Source of the DNA: Prosapia bicincta
Taxonomy: Eukaryota; Arthropoda; Insecta; Hemiptera; Cercopidae
Assembly: GCA_036971475.1 (NCBI GenBank)
Contig: JBAIZL010000005.1
Location: forward strand, 63,001,155 to 63,065,154
Direction: 5' to 3'
Length of the DNA: 64,000 bases
The position numbers were made by a program, and so were the translations under genes. Within the stretch, counting starts at the first letter, position 1. Each line of letters starts with the position of its first letter. Positions 44,705-56,380 of this stretch are shown piece after piece. Below the pieces are notes generated by a model that ran no database searches, had not been told where the DNA came from, and saw only the letters and a program-made list of their open reading frames with translations.

Positions 44705-45770
44705 AAAATTGAAGATTTCTTCTTCTCATGCAGAATTTCCTCGTAGCTCGCTAATTTTTTTTGTTTCGTGGCACAAATTTGCTCATTGTTGGAGTCTACG
44801 TTTTTCAAAATTTGTGAGCTTGGCTCAATTAATCTAAGGCCTTTTGTCAAGTTTCTAACCGTCATTTCATCTTCTACGTCAACTGGGCCTAAAGAATCTG
44901 CGTCTTCAAAGTCTTGCGCTTGCTCACGCATTTCTATGAGCTCATAAATTAATTGTCAGCTCCTGATTGTGTAAATCCAGCAAGTTCTTGAATGTCATCA
45001 TTATTTACTTTTAAAATTAGTTGTCTGGCAAAACTGACTTCTTCAATCACATCAGCAATTTCATCAGACTCTGGCACTGCTTCCGCTTGAGTTTCAGTGG
45101 CGAAAAAATTGACACACCTTTTTCCAAACCCAATTCAAAGTTTTTTGTGAAATTTTATTCCAAGATTGTCCAATGATTCTCAAAGCATCTAAAACATTAA
45201 ATTATTTCCCAAAATCATTAAAAGAGACTATTTCTGTCTCATAATTTTATGCAGATGCGCAAATGATCTTCTTGTGTAATAAGCTTTAAATACTTTGATG
45301 ACTCCCTGAACCATCGGTTGAAGCAAATTATTTATGTTTGGTGGCAAAAATATCACTTTCACGCATTTGTCAAAATTAGTTAAAGTAGTAGAGGATGGCC
45401 AGGTGCATTGTCAATTAATAGGAATTACTTTAAAAGCAATTTGTTTAGACCGACAATAACGTTTGACTTGAGGTATGAAATGATGACAAAACCACTCCTC
45501 AAAAAAAAAGCTTTCACCAAAGCCTTCCGATTCGACTTCCAAATCACGGGCAAGCTAGCTTTAAAAATATTTTTTAATATCCTTGGATTTTCTGAGCGAT
45601 AAACTATCAGAGGTTGCAAGTTACAGTCACCAGCTTTATTTGAGCCAACCATCACTGTCAATCGGTCTTTGCCGGCCTTAAAACCTGAAAATATTTTCTC
45701 TTCATGAGCTATAAAAGTTCTGTAAGACATTTTCTTCCAGAACAGGCCAGTTTCCACATAACTCGGATAG
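44659..45770 (-). pseudogene. Tigger-type DDE transposase, broken
   Basis: On the minus strand from about 45770: ETGLFWKKMSYRTFIAHEEK, SGFKAGKDRLTVMV, AGDCNLQPLIVYRSENPR, LPVIWKSNRKALVKAF (first half of the DDE_1 domain). Then in other frames (45424-45240) a catalytic-type block, with APGHP, VIFLPPNINNLLQ and VIKVFKAYYTRR-like pieces. Then the C-terminal tail at 44931-44659, ending SIFQMNLLDFMKPSMSK. Frameshifts and stops separate the blocks. The N-terminal CENP-B-like DNA-binding domain is deleted. Confidence 0.85.
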
Positions 45771-45839
45771 CATGATTTAAAACCGAGTAATTTGGGAATC
45801 GCGTAAGGCGGGGTAGCGTAAGTCGAGGTATTACTGTAT

Positions 45840-47440
45840 ATTCGATTTGTGGTCGGTAAAATCAAATATATCATGTAAAGGAATATTTACGTTGTTCATC
45901 CGTATAATGGTTGATATGTTCAAAGAGTAAACAACATGTAAATTCTAAGGATCCTGCTTGGATTTTTAAATTCCATACTCTTGAATAACATTGATACTAA
46001 AACATTTGGTAACTTTAACATACTGATTACAGGACATTAAATCTCTGTATCTGCAAACTAGCATTTTCAATATACAGATTTTGATTTCGACTGTACCTCT
46101 AGTAAATATATATCTCTCCATCATATGTTACCTACTTTTGAACTTGTAACGTGTAATATTATTACTTGAACTTGTATAATTAACACAGTATCACATTAAC
46201 TTAATTGTTTGTTTGCTCAAGTATTTAGATTTTTTTACTTTTCTATCTTTATTTTTTTGCTTGTCGTGTTTCGTAGTTACTACTTCATGTAAACTTTTCC
46301 TATAACTTCAGTTGTATTTATATGCTATTTTCACCAGCCTATTAACAGTTTATTTAAAAAGCTGTTGTCGAGACTACTGTATGCATCTGTTTACTGTAAT
46401 CCCTGATCTAGCTCATGCTTGATAGCCTTTATTTGGTATTTTATAGCTTATTTAGCACAAGTGTTAAATTTAACCTAGCTTAGTAGTTATTTAAAAGTAG
46501 CTTTTAATTAATTTTATTTGGCTTTACTTACAGCTAACAAGGTCCTAATTTTCAACCAAGAAATTAAATTTTCCACACTTCATATCATTTTGAGTAACAG
46601 ACATTTTACTTTCAATTAAAAATAATATGTTTTCAGATCTTTCTGGTGCTAATGAGTAGAAGTTAAAAATGCCTTTGGTTTTAATTATTTATTTTCATAT
46701 ATTTTTATTTTGTCAATATATGAAGACTTGAAGTAAAAAAGGATTTAAGTGCCATTTGTAAACTTTTTAGTAAATCGAGTTTTTCTTCATAATACATGGA
46801 CTTTTTTTTACTGGCATCATGATATTTTACACAAAATTAAAATAAGTTCCGTTTAATTGACCATCAAAATTAAAAAATTAAATTTATAAGGGTTTAGCTT
46901 AAATCATCATTTTACATCTTGCATAAAGTGTAAAGTTAGTAATTAAGTTTCGCCGAACGTAATGGACTACAAAATCCAAGTGTTTAAATAATCCGGTTTT
47001 AGGTTAGACCTAAGTACCATTTCGCTAATGTACAGCAGGAAATAAGTACAAATGGTACATACATCTGTTATATGTTAAACCTATTATATTATAAACATAT
47101 ACATATAATTTATATATAACATCTAATTAAGATTGTTGTTCTTTTCATTACCATCCCAGGTTTCAATCTTACCTTGGTTAAATAGTAAATGCTTTTTACA
47201 TATCTTGTTAATTCTTGAAGTTAAAAGTTGATTCTGTTTTTAAATAATGTAATTTTTTATTAAAATGTCAAATAGAGTATGTCTAGTCAACAAACTCTGA
47301 GAAACATTTTTTTGCACAAAAATTGTATTGTCAAATCATTCCTTTGAAACCACTATACCACCTATTTATCGATATGTCTGAGTAATACTTTTTCACAGGC
47401 ATTACTCATATAGTTCTCTTGTATTTGGCATGATACATTC
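45840..47440. other. AT-rich intergenic sequence
   Basis: No gene, repeat or RNA recognised. Confidence 0.45.
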
Positions 47441-47488
47441 TAAAACAAATAAAAGACATACTCAAAACTCACAAATTAATCATTATTG

Positions 47489-47528
47489 AGTCATACTCGT
47501 TTCAATAACATCATCATCATCAGTGAGT
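47489..47528 (-). ncRNA. Hammerhead candidate, left arm
   Basis: Minus strand: ACTCA, CTGATGA (canonical), a weak hairpin TGATGATGTTATT, GAAA, CGAG, T, A, then TGACT, which pairs with ACTCA except for one mismatch. Stem III is only A-U and C-G around a GA loop. Confidence 0.5.
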
Positions 47529-47601
47529 GTTACTACTACAAACTCTAACTTACAACTGAGTGAGTTATACTGAGTTATAAGTTAAAGTTTGTGGTAGTAA
47601 C

Positions 47602-47644
47602 ACTCACTGATGATGATGACTTTGTCATTGAAATGGTTATGAGT
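47602..47644 (+). ncRNA. Hammerhead ribozyme candidate, right arm
   Basis: ACTCA (stem I), CTGATGA (47607-47613), one T, GATGAC-TTT-GTCATT (stem II with one wobble), GAAA (47630-47633), TGGT, T, A, TGAGT pairing perfectly with ACTCA. Core and outer stem are canonical; stem III is a single A-U pair. The order and the extra base after CUGANGA match the module at 13544-13586. Confidence 0.6.
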
Positions 47645-48048
47645 CAATACATCATAAATGAATAATTTGTGAGTGTATGTTTTTATTTGCTTTAATATAA
47701 CCTCACAAGCTAAGCACAAAGAATAATTGTATAGTGCATTCTATTTGTCAAGGTTGCACTATGCAATCTTATTTATACAGAATAATTGGAACCAGAAGGG
47801 ATCTAGTAAAACAAACACAGAGAATATGGGTAAGAAGCACAAAAACTATTATATTATACTAACATCTCTTCTGGTTGAAAACCTATTTACAGAACCTCTG
47901 AACATTCCATTAATATAGTTGGTAAGTAATTTCCTTCTAGTATATATTTGCTTGTTATTAATTTGCTCAATCTTATTTATAGCATTGAATGTCTTTCATA
48001 AATTTGGTTTTAAAACTATTTCCTCTGTTCAAAACATATTTACTTACT

Positions 48049-48255
48049 AGCCAACGCCCACCCTTGGCAGGTTAGCCATTTGGCGGTGCTCTGATCAATA
48101 TAAGCAGGGAATCTGCCTTTAGTTGTCTTCTTCATCCACAGGGTTGGCTGCTAAAGGCGGACACTGGGGTAGGTGGGCTGCGTCCATCCTGGGGTGTTGG
48201 CACAGCGTACAGGCCGCATCTGCGCTTAACCCAATGCGGTGCAGATGGGATGTTC
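48049..48255. repeat. GC-rich fragment of unknown repeat
   Basis: About 200 bases of GC-rich sequence in AT-rich surroundings, opening with TAGCCAACGCCCACCC and ending with CAATGCGGTGCAGATGGG. It is probably a SINE or a fragment of a larger element, but no tRNA-like promoter boxes or ends were recognised. Confidence 0.4.
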
Positions 48256-48711
48256 AAAACATACTTCTTTACAATTACTTTTTTTTATATCTTCTTATAT
48301 TTTTATTTAGTGTGTTTCTTGTTATATTATGAATATTTATTACTGGTGAACTATAAATTTGTTTTAAAAAATATTTAATATTCATATAATATTTATCAAA
48401 ATATTGTAAAAACATTTACCTTCCCATGAAGATATTTCTCATGAGTATACAAAAAAATTAAAAACTGTGCTGTTAACCCAAAATTTTTAAAAAAAAAAAC
48501 CCCATTTATGGTAGAAAACATTTTTTTATATCATACTTATCCTAACTGGATACTTTTTAGCTATATTGCAATGTAGTTTAATGAAAGGCTTAGTTTTATT
48601 ATGAAACTTTGATCTTATTGTTTTGTTTCTTGTAAAATAAAGTTTAATGGTTTTTTCCTGAGAATATTTTACATTTCAGATAGGCTCTATATATATATAT
48701 ATATATATATA

Positions 48712-49702
48712 CAGTCGAACCTCTATATAACGAAGTCGATTATTCAGAGAAAAAATTCGTTGTAGAGAGGTATTCGTTATTGAGAGGTTGTGTTGTCAAG
48801 AATGCTCCCACCCAATCTTACTGATCTTACCGCACTACGTACGTACGGTAATAAAAGGGATACAGTATAATATCGCAAGCGTAGTTAGTATAATAGGCCA
48901 ATGTTAATATAGGATAATGTTTTATAATGTCTCAATTTATTTGAAATTCAAGTTGTTAAAAATGTTTTATTGATGTTTTCAGTATGCTTCTTTATTGTAC
49001 TGTATCAGATATCCATATTCAATATTTTTCATAGGGTCTACTCTGTATAGGCTATTATGATAAGTTATCTAATGCTTATGAAAACTTATAGTCACAATCT
49101 TTTTTAAAATTCTTTTTCTGTAGTGTAGCTTTAAATTTTTGATTACTCCCTGATCGAGTGGTTGAAGTATCGATGTAACATTTGGTGGAAAGAAAAACAC
49201 ATTGACACTCTTCAGTTTGGAATTGATGTCATGCGGATGTGCAGGGCAGTTGTCGATGAAAAGTGCAACTTTCCTTTTCCAACCGTTACTTGCGTTAAAG
49301 CCACAGTGTCCTAATGATATTGCAACATTGAAATGAGTGATAAAAGAAAATGGTGGGAGGATGGGAATGTACAGTAGGCTATCTATAAATGCTGAGTTCT
49401 TAGAATTCCTAACCAATGAGTCACTGCATTCTTAACTGAACCGAACTATAACATGCAGTCAATTGCCGACATGTGTTTCGCCTATTATTCTTGGTTTTTT
49501 TTTATCTTCCTGCTGAAAATAAAACAATTTCCTGCAAATGACATTGTGAGCAGCCTATACAACACTACATTTCTTCTGTTGAAGTGAAGAAAAAACTTTG
49601 TTATTGAGAGGTCCGAAATTCGTTACATAGAGGTAAATAAGCAGTATAACTTCTAAAATGTCATGGGATTAGGTAAAAATTTGTTATATAGAGGTTCGAC
49701 TG
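48712..49702 (-). mobile_element. Tigger-type element, internally deleted, TA duplication
   Basis: The left end CAGTCGAACCTCTATATAAC lies after TA (48710-48711). The right end is its inverted copy, followed by TA (49703-49704). Length is 991 bases. An (AT)n tract adjoins the left end. Confidence 0.9.
49069..49416 (-). pseudogene. Tigger/Jerky-type transposase fragment
   Basis: The frame includes GWKRKVALFIDNCPAHP (second catalytic Asp in IDNCPAHP), then LKSVNVFFFPPNVTSILQPL and DQGVIKNLKLHYRK. The FLPPN-TS-LQP-DQGVI block is diagnostic of the DDE_1 domain of Tigger/Jerky/CENP-B relatives. The N-terminal DNA-binding part and first catalytic Asp region are deleted. Confidence 0.9.
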
Positions 49703-50015
49703 TATATCAATTTTTTTTAAAAATATTGATGGTGTTTTCATAACTGTTAAATACCAATGTTTTTATTCTGTATCTGCAAAAATAAAATGAGTTCATGAGA
49801 CTAATGTTTCTCTTTTTTTTTGTTAATGTTTTGTACTTTCATGTTACTTTTGTTAGTTTTATTTTTAATAATTTTGTTTATTATTCTTTTAATTAAAAAA
49901 TTTATTTTTACTCTGTTGGTCTAATTTTTTCTCTAAAAGCTCCATTTTGTGCCAAATCCGCCATTTTATGCTCGGTGCGATGGTTTAATTGAATATTATA
50001 TCTTGAAAGTAAATA

Positions 50016-51130
50016 CAGTAAACTCCCGATTATCCGTGGTCTGCCATTGTTTTACAAATATCCAATCAGATTCATTATTGTTTTTTAACCCCTCAACGCT
50101 GCACAATATCCGCTAAAAACAACGATCATAAAAATAAACTAAGCTTTCTCAAATAATGCAAGGATAAACGATAACTGTCCTGTTAGAATGAATGAACCCA
50201 CTCTAGGTGGGAACAGACTACTCTATATAAGAGACAATGACAAAATGCTTGGATGCCCGAAAACCTAATGTGTATCATAAAATTGTAAACAAATATCAGC
50301 TAATCTCGGCTGTAAATAGTCTAGGACGTGACATTTGCATTATCCATGTCTGTTATATACATTATCGATCTTTATGGCTTTGTGACACAAGTAGAAACAA
50401 ACATTCCGAGTTGAACATTGAGAGGTTATTTTAGTAGCAGGTAGTTTGAATTTTTATGCATTATTTTTATTTCACTTTTTTATTGAATTTTATTTTTTGT
50501 CATGCAGTATTTCATCATGTGTATTAGTTGATATTTTATGTAAATTTCCTTTTTTTTATTGTAAACCGATAAATAAAACAACATTTTAATGTCTAATACA
50601 CTGTTTTAATGTCCCAAATAAACCTGTATATGGTAGAAATAAAATTTTTGAGATGAAAACAACAGACACAATAATTAGAGCAAGACGACTCTTCACTGTG
50701 TGACAAAATGGTTCTCAAGAAACTTAGATCGCACATTGAAGCTAAATCAATGCTCACAAAAAAACAGACGAAAGTGACAGATTATTTTGTTAAAAAGTGA
50801 AAGTATTATGTGTGAAGGAAATTACATATGTACATACATACTTACTTTTGACATATACTTATCTACGTATTGTAAATAGTTAGACATATAAATGTACATG
50901 TTATAATCCGTCAAATACATCGACATTTTAAATTATTTTCTGTATTTATTTTGTCCTCTGAAGATTATTTGTGAATTGCATTAACCGGGATCATTGTTTG
51001 TGTAAGTTACAGTATAATCATCAATTATCGATCGTTTTGCGTATTATTTGTTCATAGCGGATTATCCGGGGAATTCGTTTATCTGGCGTTGCCGGGCCAC
51101 CCTATTCCACGGATAATCGGGAGTTTACTG
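50016..51130 (+). mobile_element. Tigger-type element, internally deleted, TA duplication
   Basis: The ends CAGTAAACTCCCGATTATCC (left) and its inverted copy (right) are flanked by TA at 50014-50015 and 51131-51132. Length is 1115 bases. The flanks read TATCTTGAAAGTAAA before and TATCTTGAAGTAAA after, so the element sits at the junction of a short pre-existing tandem repeat. It holds only the C-terminal end of the transposase, on the + strand. Confidence 0.92.
50675..50800 (+). pseudogene. Tigger transposase C-terminal tail
   Basis: In the frame ending at TGA 50798-50800: DDSSLCDKMVLKKLRSHIEA, then KSMLTKKQTKVTDYFVKK and stop. This is the conserved tail of Tigger-type transposases (AL-HIE--A---KQT-ITDYF). 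A stop just upstream and the absence of the catalytic domain show that it is a deletion remnant. Confidence 0.8.
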
Positions 51131-51132
51131 TA

Positions 51133-52260
51133 TCTTGAAGTAAATATATATATATAATGTAGGGAGGCACAATTATGAACACACATAATGCTATTGTCTT
51201 CATTTCCCCCTTTATCTGTTAAATACAAGAAGAAAAAAATTGACTTTTGATTCTATAAAGGTTATTGCCTTAATAAGTGACATACTAGTATAAAAGCTTT
51301 TATCATAGCAAGTTTAACAATAAGTAACACTTGAGCTGCATGTGAGATAAGGTGATATATATGTATGTAAAATTGCAAATACTTTAATTGTAATAAATGT
51401 TTCAGCAGCTTATATTGCAATCATCATTATAATAATTACTAAAATTCTTAGTGGATCTTAATAATTGAATTGTAGTGTATTTTAAATAGTATGCTGTGAT
51501 ATTTGAAGCAAATATTAGATGCTTAATGTAAGGCAGAAAACACATGTGGCTATCTTCACTGAAAAATAATAGCAACCAAATTCTAAATTTGTCTAAGGTT
51601 TTATCTAACGTAGCTATTCAGTTTCTTCTTATGAAGAATATGGAGAAGATTATGATGGGGGTATTAACACAAGGCCCTGATTTAATAGCAAGAATTGAGG
51701 CATATGTTGCTCAGTTGTATGATGAAGTAAACCCACTCTATATCTGGCTTATAGTTGGTTATCTACCTCTTTACACCCTGTAGGAAGAGGGATAAATAGA
51801 ACCTGTAGAATTAAGGAAGAGCAATTTTATAATCATCTGATAGTGTTTGGTAAATTAAGACAGTTTGCGCACTGCCAACACTTATAGTGGATTGTATTGT
51901 TGTATCTGAGTTAGATCTGACATTTTATTTGTTTTAGAGATATTTATTGTCCTATGAAAATATGAGATACAACTTGAATGTAATGTTGAGTCCCTAATGA
52001 ATCTATTTGTATTGTTTTGTGTACCTGGGGTACAGGGAGGCAAGCACCCTGTAGATGTAAGGCTATCCTATGAATTGTTGGTAAACTCACTGTTTACATA
52101 TCTTCTACCTGTTCAATTCTACAACAAAACAAAATCAAAGCTCATCTACCTAATAGATTTTATTTCTGTACAAGATTTTCTTTTGAACTTATCCAAAATT
52201 AACAACACATTTTTGTTTTATCTATATAAAGAGTTGAATAAATGATATTTTGGGTTATAT
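51133..52260. other. Intergenic sequence, nothing assigned
   Basis: The frames at 51544-51783 and 51997-52245 are the only open stretches. Neither shows a known motif or convincing splice context. Confidence 0.4.
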
Positions 52261-52266
52261 ATATAC

Positions 52267-52600
52267 TTACCTTGGTAAGAGTCCACTCTGTAGTCTTGAA
52301 ATAGAAACACATAAAAGCACTTAACCAATGATATATTTCAACCACACAGTGGTCTTTGTCAATAAAAGAGAAAACACAAAAAGAAATATGAGAGAATGAA
52401 ATAAAATAAATATAAGTTGTAATCCTTAAGGATTATTTTATTTCATTCTCTCATATTTCTTTTTGCGTTTTCTCTTTTATTGACAAAGACCACTGTGTGG
52501 TTGAAATATATCATTGGTTATGTGCTTTTATGTGTTTCTATTTCAAGACTACAGAGTGGACTCTTACCAAGGTAAGTCTGTCAGTCTCCTAGTCCAAAAA
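52267..52600. repeat. Long near-perfect palindrome, PLE-family foldback
   Basis: The left arm (about 52267-52430) starts CTTACCTTGGTAAGAGTCCA and the right arm (about 52437-52590) is its reverse complement. Both carry AAATAGAAACACATAAAAGC and AACCACACAGTGGTCTTTGT. A spacer of only about 20 bases separates them. The arms equal the inverted ends of the PLE at 58975-60655 and extend further inward. Each arm has a decayed hammerhead-like core: TTGACAAAG, hairpin ACCAC-TGT-GTGGT, T, GAAAT. (AT)n tracts lie on the right side. Confidence 0.9.
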
Positions 52601-52684
52601 TTCTATATAATCTTTACCAACCAAAACTAACCTAAATATATATATATATATATATATATTCTGTCAGTTTCCTAGTCCAAAAAA

Positions 52685-52718
<34 letters not shown>

Positions 52719-53419
52719 TCTATAAATATTTCCAAAGTTCGAGAAATGGTTTTCTTACAGACAATCCATTACTGCTGCTGATTTTTACAGCATTTTATAT
52801 TTTATATGTAAATACTGTTCTTTCACTCAAACTATATTTTCTTTTTGTTTTTACTTAGTTTGGTTTATATGTTTTACCACACACTTTGCTTTAATTGTAA
52901 TATTTATTCTACAATATAGTCTATATTTATTTTTTTCTGAAGATATGCCTTGAGGATTTCTAAATAATTTAATTACTTTATTATTATTTGATTCCATCTT
53001 TAACTACTAGATTACTCTAAAACACTTGATCTTAAATTAATATGTTTGTGTGTTTTAGTGTTATTAATTTTAGTGTAACGATAATATTATTTTTCCTTAG
53101 ACATTTTCCCTGAATGGCGAATTTTGTTCTACCATTTACTAACTGTGTTGCTCATGAGGGTGTATTTTGAATTTCTTATTTACCCTATTTCTGTTGTTTT
53201 ATATAATAATTGTTTAGTAAATATTATTACATTCACATATTTAGGCGGGGAATAATGACAAAGGATGTAGTTAGTTTTAATTATCTTGTTTGGTTATCAT
53301 CTTTCAGAAATTGAGCAAAAATTAATTATTGAGATTCCTGAAAAATAATGCATTAGTCAATATTCTGTTCATTCGTTTTCATTAATATATAACCTTTAAA
53401 CACACAAAAAATAATTTGT

Positions 53420-54300
53420 TACCATAGATATGTAGATAACTTTTTAATATTATACAACGTTAACAAACGGCAAATCAAACAACTACACAATTGTATAAAT
53501 ACCATACACCAAAACCTCACATTTATCCTCAAATTGAAAACAATAAAATAAACTTTCTAGATCTTACTATCACCAAACACAACACCAGACACAATTTCAA
53601 AATATACAAAAAACCAACAACCCCCAATATTGTCATACATAATAAATCTAATCACCCCACACAATACAAATACACTGCATTTAATCATATGTTACACCGC
53701 CTAATCAATATGCTACAGAAAGACTACAACGAAGAACTCAACACAACAAAATACATTGCTCAACCAAACTGCTACCAACATACACTGATAGAAAACATGA
53801 TGAAAATTAAACATAAACTACATCGCCGAACGGCCACGCTGACAAACCAAACAGAAAGCAACAAATACATATACCTCACCTACCACAACAAAAACACACA
53901 AAATAGCTTACACGTTGAAATAATTTAATTGCCATATATCTTACAAAACAACAAATACTTTAAGACAGCACATACAACCCTTTCAGAAACAGACAAATAC
54001 AATCTATCTGGTATTTACAAATTAACATGTAACGAGTGTCCTAGATATCGGCCAAACCGGTAGGTCAATCTAAACACGCTTCGAAGAACACATCACACAA
54101 ACCCAAAATCTAGCTACGCAACACACCTAAAAAACACCCAACACAAACACACTGACATACATACTAATTTAAACATTCTCCACATACTAAAACAAAGTAA
54201 AAAACTAACAACTTTAGAAAATACGAAATATACAAACAGATAAAGAAAACATATTAAATGACCATTCACATTTTGAAGTCAACACCTTGTTCCATTACAT
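53420..54300 (+). mobile_element. Penelope-like element relic, RT and GIY-YIG
   Basis: It starts inside the RT palm with RYVDNFLILYNVNKRQIKQL. A frameshift then leads into the RT C-terminus at 53491-53928. After a stop comes SGIYKLTCNECP, and in a shifted frame IGQTGRS, the GIY-YIG signature. The 5' RT half is absent. It is related to the copy at 25.4-26.3 kb, which has GNKRQ after its YVDD motif. Confidence 0.85.
53491..53928 (+). pseudogene. PLE reverse transcriptase C-terminal part
   Basis: The 145-residue frame contains IENNKINFLDLTITKHNTRH, FKIYKKPTTPNIVIHNKSNH, then HMLHRLINML and NEELNTTKYIAQPNCY. The NFLDL-I, YRKPT-T---I---S-HP and KY-A--NGY motifs are the segment between the RT catalytic YVDD and the GIY-YIG domain of PLEs. 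The sense strand is very A-rich, like other PLE copies here. Confidence 0.85.
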
Positions 54301-54349
54301 AGCACACAACCAACTTAATCCGCCCCTTTACACTCATAAATCTCAACAC

Positions 54350-56075
54350 TGACAACCTTTGTGCCTTAGTTAAGTATTATTTAATTATAATATACGAGAG
54401 TTTTATGATTCTGTTCCAACTTTTTTGGGTTGTTACACAACCTTTCAAATATAAATAGGTTTTTTTATGTTCAATATCCAACCTTACTATTTTTTTTTTT
54501 TTTTTAATAAGAAAATCTATAGACCTATCTTCGGTATTTTCCCCATAGATAACAAGCTGTTGCTATTTTGTACTACTTGGTGCTCTGGGATGCTCCCCAT
54601 CCCAGCCCTATAGTTCCATTTGATTATGTAGTCTCTCCACTTATGATATCAGTCATATTTAATTATATGCATGTATAGTTTTTCATTATAATTGATTTCA
54701 AGACTTCTTAGTAACCATTTTTATTTTTGTTATGGTGTAAAACATGTGATGAACACATTGCTTCAAAAGTCCTATTACATTCAACCAAGATGGGTCTTAT
54801 TCATTATTGTTTTTATCAAGTGGCTAGCAATTTTTAATATGTTTTGTATTAAATTTTAACAGTTTTACATATGACCTGTATTTAGTTGAAAGAATATTGT
54901 GCTTGCTTGTTATATCCATGTAATATTCCTCAGATAATTTGATATTTAGTTTCCCTTTGCCAGGATTTGGGTCTGTTTCTCATTCTTGATTTTTCTAGTA
55001 CCAAAGTATTTTAACTTTATTTAAAATTATTATTTTAACCTTAAAATAACAGGATTTAATTGTTGTTTATTTTACTAAATCTTTTTTAAATTTTCGTTTT
55101 TTTTCTAGGTTTAATTTTTAATGTAATATTTGAATAGTAATTTTAATTATTTCAGAGACTTTTTAAAAGAAGCGTTTTTTTTAGTTTATAGAACTGGCAT
55201 TAATGCAGTTTCCCATGGTATGTGTTTTGATTTGTAATTATTTTAAGAATATGTAATTAATCTTAAAATAAACCAGATTTTGTGTATATTTCCAAAGAAC
55301 TCGATATACTGATAAGTTATGTTCAATTTTGACTAAGTAATGATCCTAAGGTGTGAAGGATATCAAAGTAAATTAGGGACAGAAATTTTAATGTGTTGAT
55401 AAATTTATCAGACATTGTATGAATTACTGCAAGATGTTCTGCTGGTTGTTACAGTGAAAAGATCTATTAAAATTATAAGGGTGAATTAAATATAAACAAG
55501 AATATGTATTTTATACGACAGTATAACAATAAGACGATTTGAAAATGATATGGAAATATGTTGATAATGTACATGTTGAAACAAGAGATTGCTATTAAAC
55601 TGTTTACTTTGGGTACATTGACGACAACACCACTGAAAAGAATCATCTGTACAAAAGGTAAAAAACACATTGGAAGAAAAATAGAAATTTAAATAACCCA
55701 TCTGCAGTAAGTTAAAATTGTTAAAACTACAGTATTTTTTTTAAATTGGATATTGATAGCCTTAAGAAAATTTTTTCTGTTAACATTTCATCATAAATCC
55801 ATTTTTTAATAATGGGAGTAAAACCGTTATGACTTGGCAAAAGATTCAAATTTTAATGCAATCTATTCCCCTTCATAGCTTCTGGATTTTAAAGCAGTTG
55901 AAAATTGACAATATTTTAAAATCTTGGAACTTGATAATTTTAGAATATCGAATTGGTTTTCTATGCAATATCGATCTAACCACTTCGTTATTCAGATGTT
56001 GGATGATTTTGCTGTTCTTATAATCACAATTTGCTGAGAGAAATTTGTAGGTCAAAAATTATATATAAATATATA
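54350..56075. other. AT-rich intergenic sequence
   Basis: No gene recognised. Overlapping open frames at 55473-55701 and 55829-56055 lie on both strands and look spurious. Confidence 0.45.
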
Positions 56076-56080
56076 TATAT

Positions 56081-56325
56081 ATGATGAAGAGTTGTCTGGA
56101 GTACATCCGTTCATTCTGAAGTGCACAAAATCGCAGTTCCGACGTTCCGCTAGAATCTCATCTAACATTGACGAGGTGAACCCAACAATAGTTGATCTCG
56201 CTCTTCAACTGTTTTTAGGTTTACCTCTTCAATGCTAAATGAGATTCTAGTGAAACGCCGGAACTGCCATTTTGTGCACTTCAGAACGAACGGATGTACT
56301 CCAGATAATAACTCTTCATCATATT
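56081..56325. repeat. Foldback element
   Basis: The left arm (about 56081-56185) carries GTCTGGAGTACATCCGTTC and GAAGTGCACAAAATCGCAGT. It is matched by the reverse complement at about 56218-56322. The central 30 bases include GTTGATCTCGCTC. The arms are GC-richer than their surroundings. A GATGAGA...GGAACG stretch vaguely recalls a hammerhead core but lacks a clear stem II. Confidence 0.85.
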
Positions 56326-56380
56326 TTTCCATCCATGAATTAATACGTATCAGCGTATATATATTATAAAGTTATTAATG

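Larger units (their letters stand above)
44064..45836 (-). mobile_element. Tigger-type element with internal tandem duplication
   Basis: The left end CAGTAATACCCC is followed by an ACTTACGTG motif after TA (44062-44063). The right end GTAAGTCGAGGTATTACTG is its inverted copy, followed by TA (45837-45838). Total length is 1773 bases. The minus-strand transposase is broken. The first part is duplicated in tandem: 44075-44386 and 44387-44704 are nearly identical apart from the length of an (AT)n tract. Confidence 0.9.
47449..47691. repeat. Foldback with paired hammerhead candidates
   Basis: The left arm (47449-47560) and right arm (47566-47691) are reverse complements over most of their length. 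They share AACTCACAAATTA-like, CATCATCATCAGTGAGTGTT and ACTACAAACT motifs. Each arm carries one hammerhead-like module pointing outward. No transposase and no clear target duplication were found. Confidence 0.85.

Noticed and set aside
51544..51783. Open frame of 79 codons as a possible host exon
   Set aside because: No known motif, no clear splice acceptor and donor pair, and no partner exon nearby; chance frame more likely.
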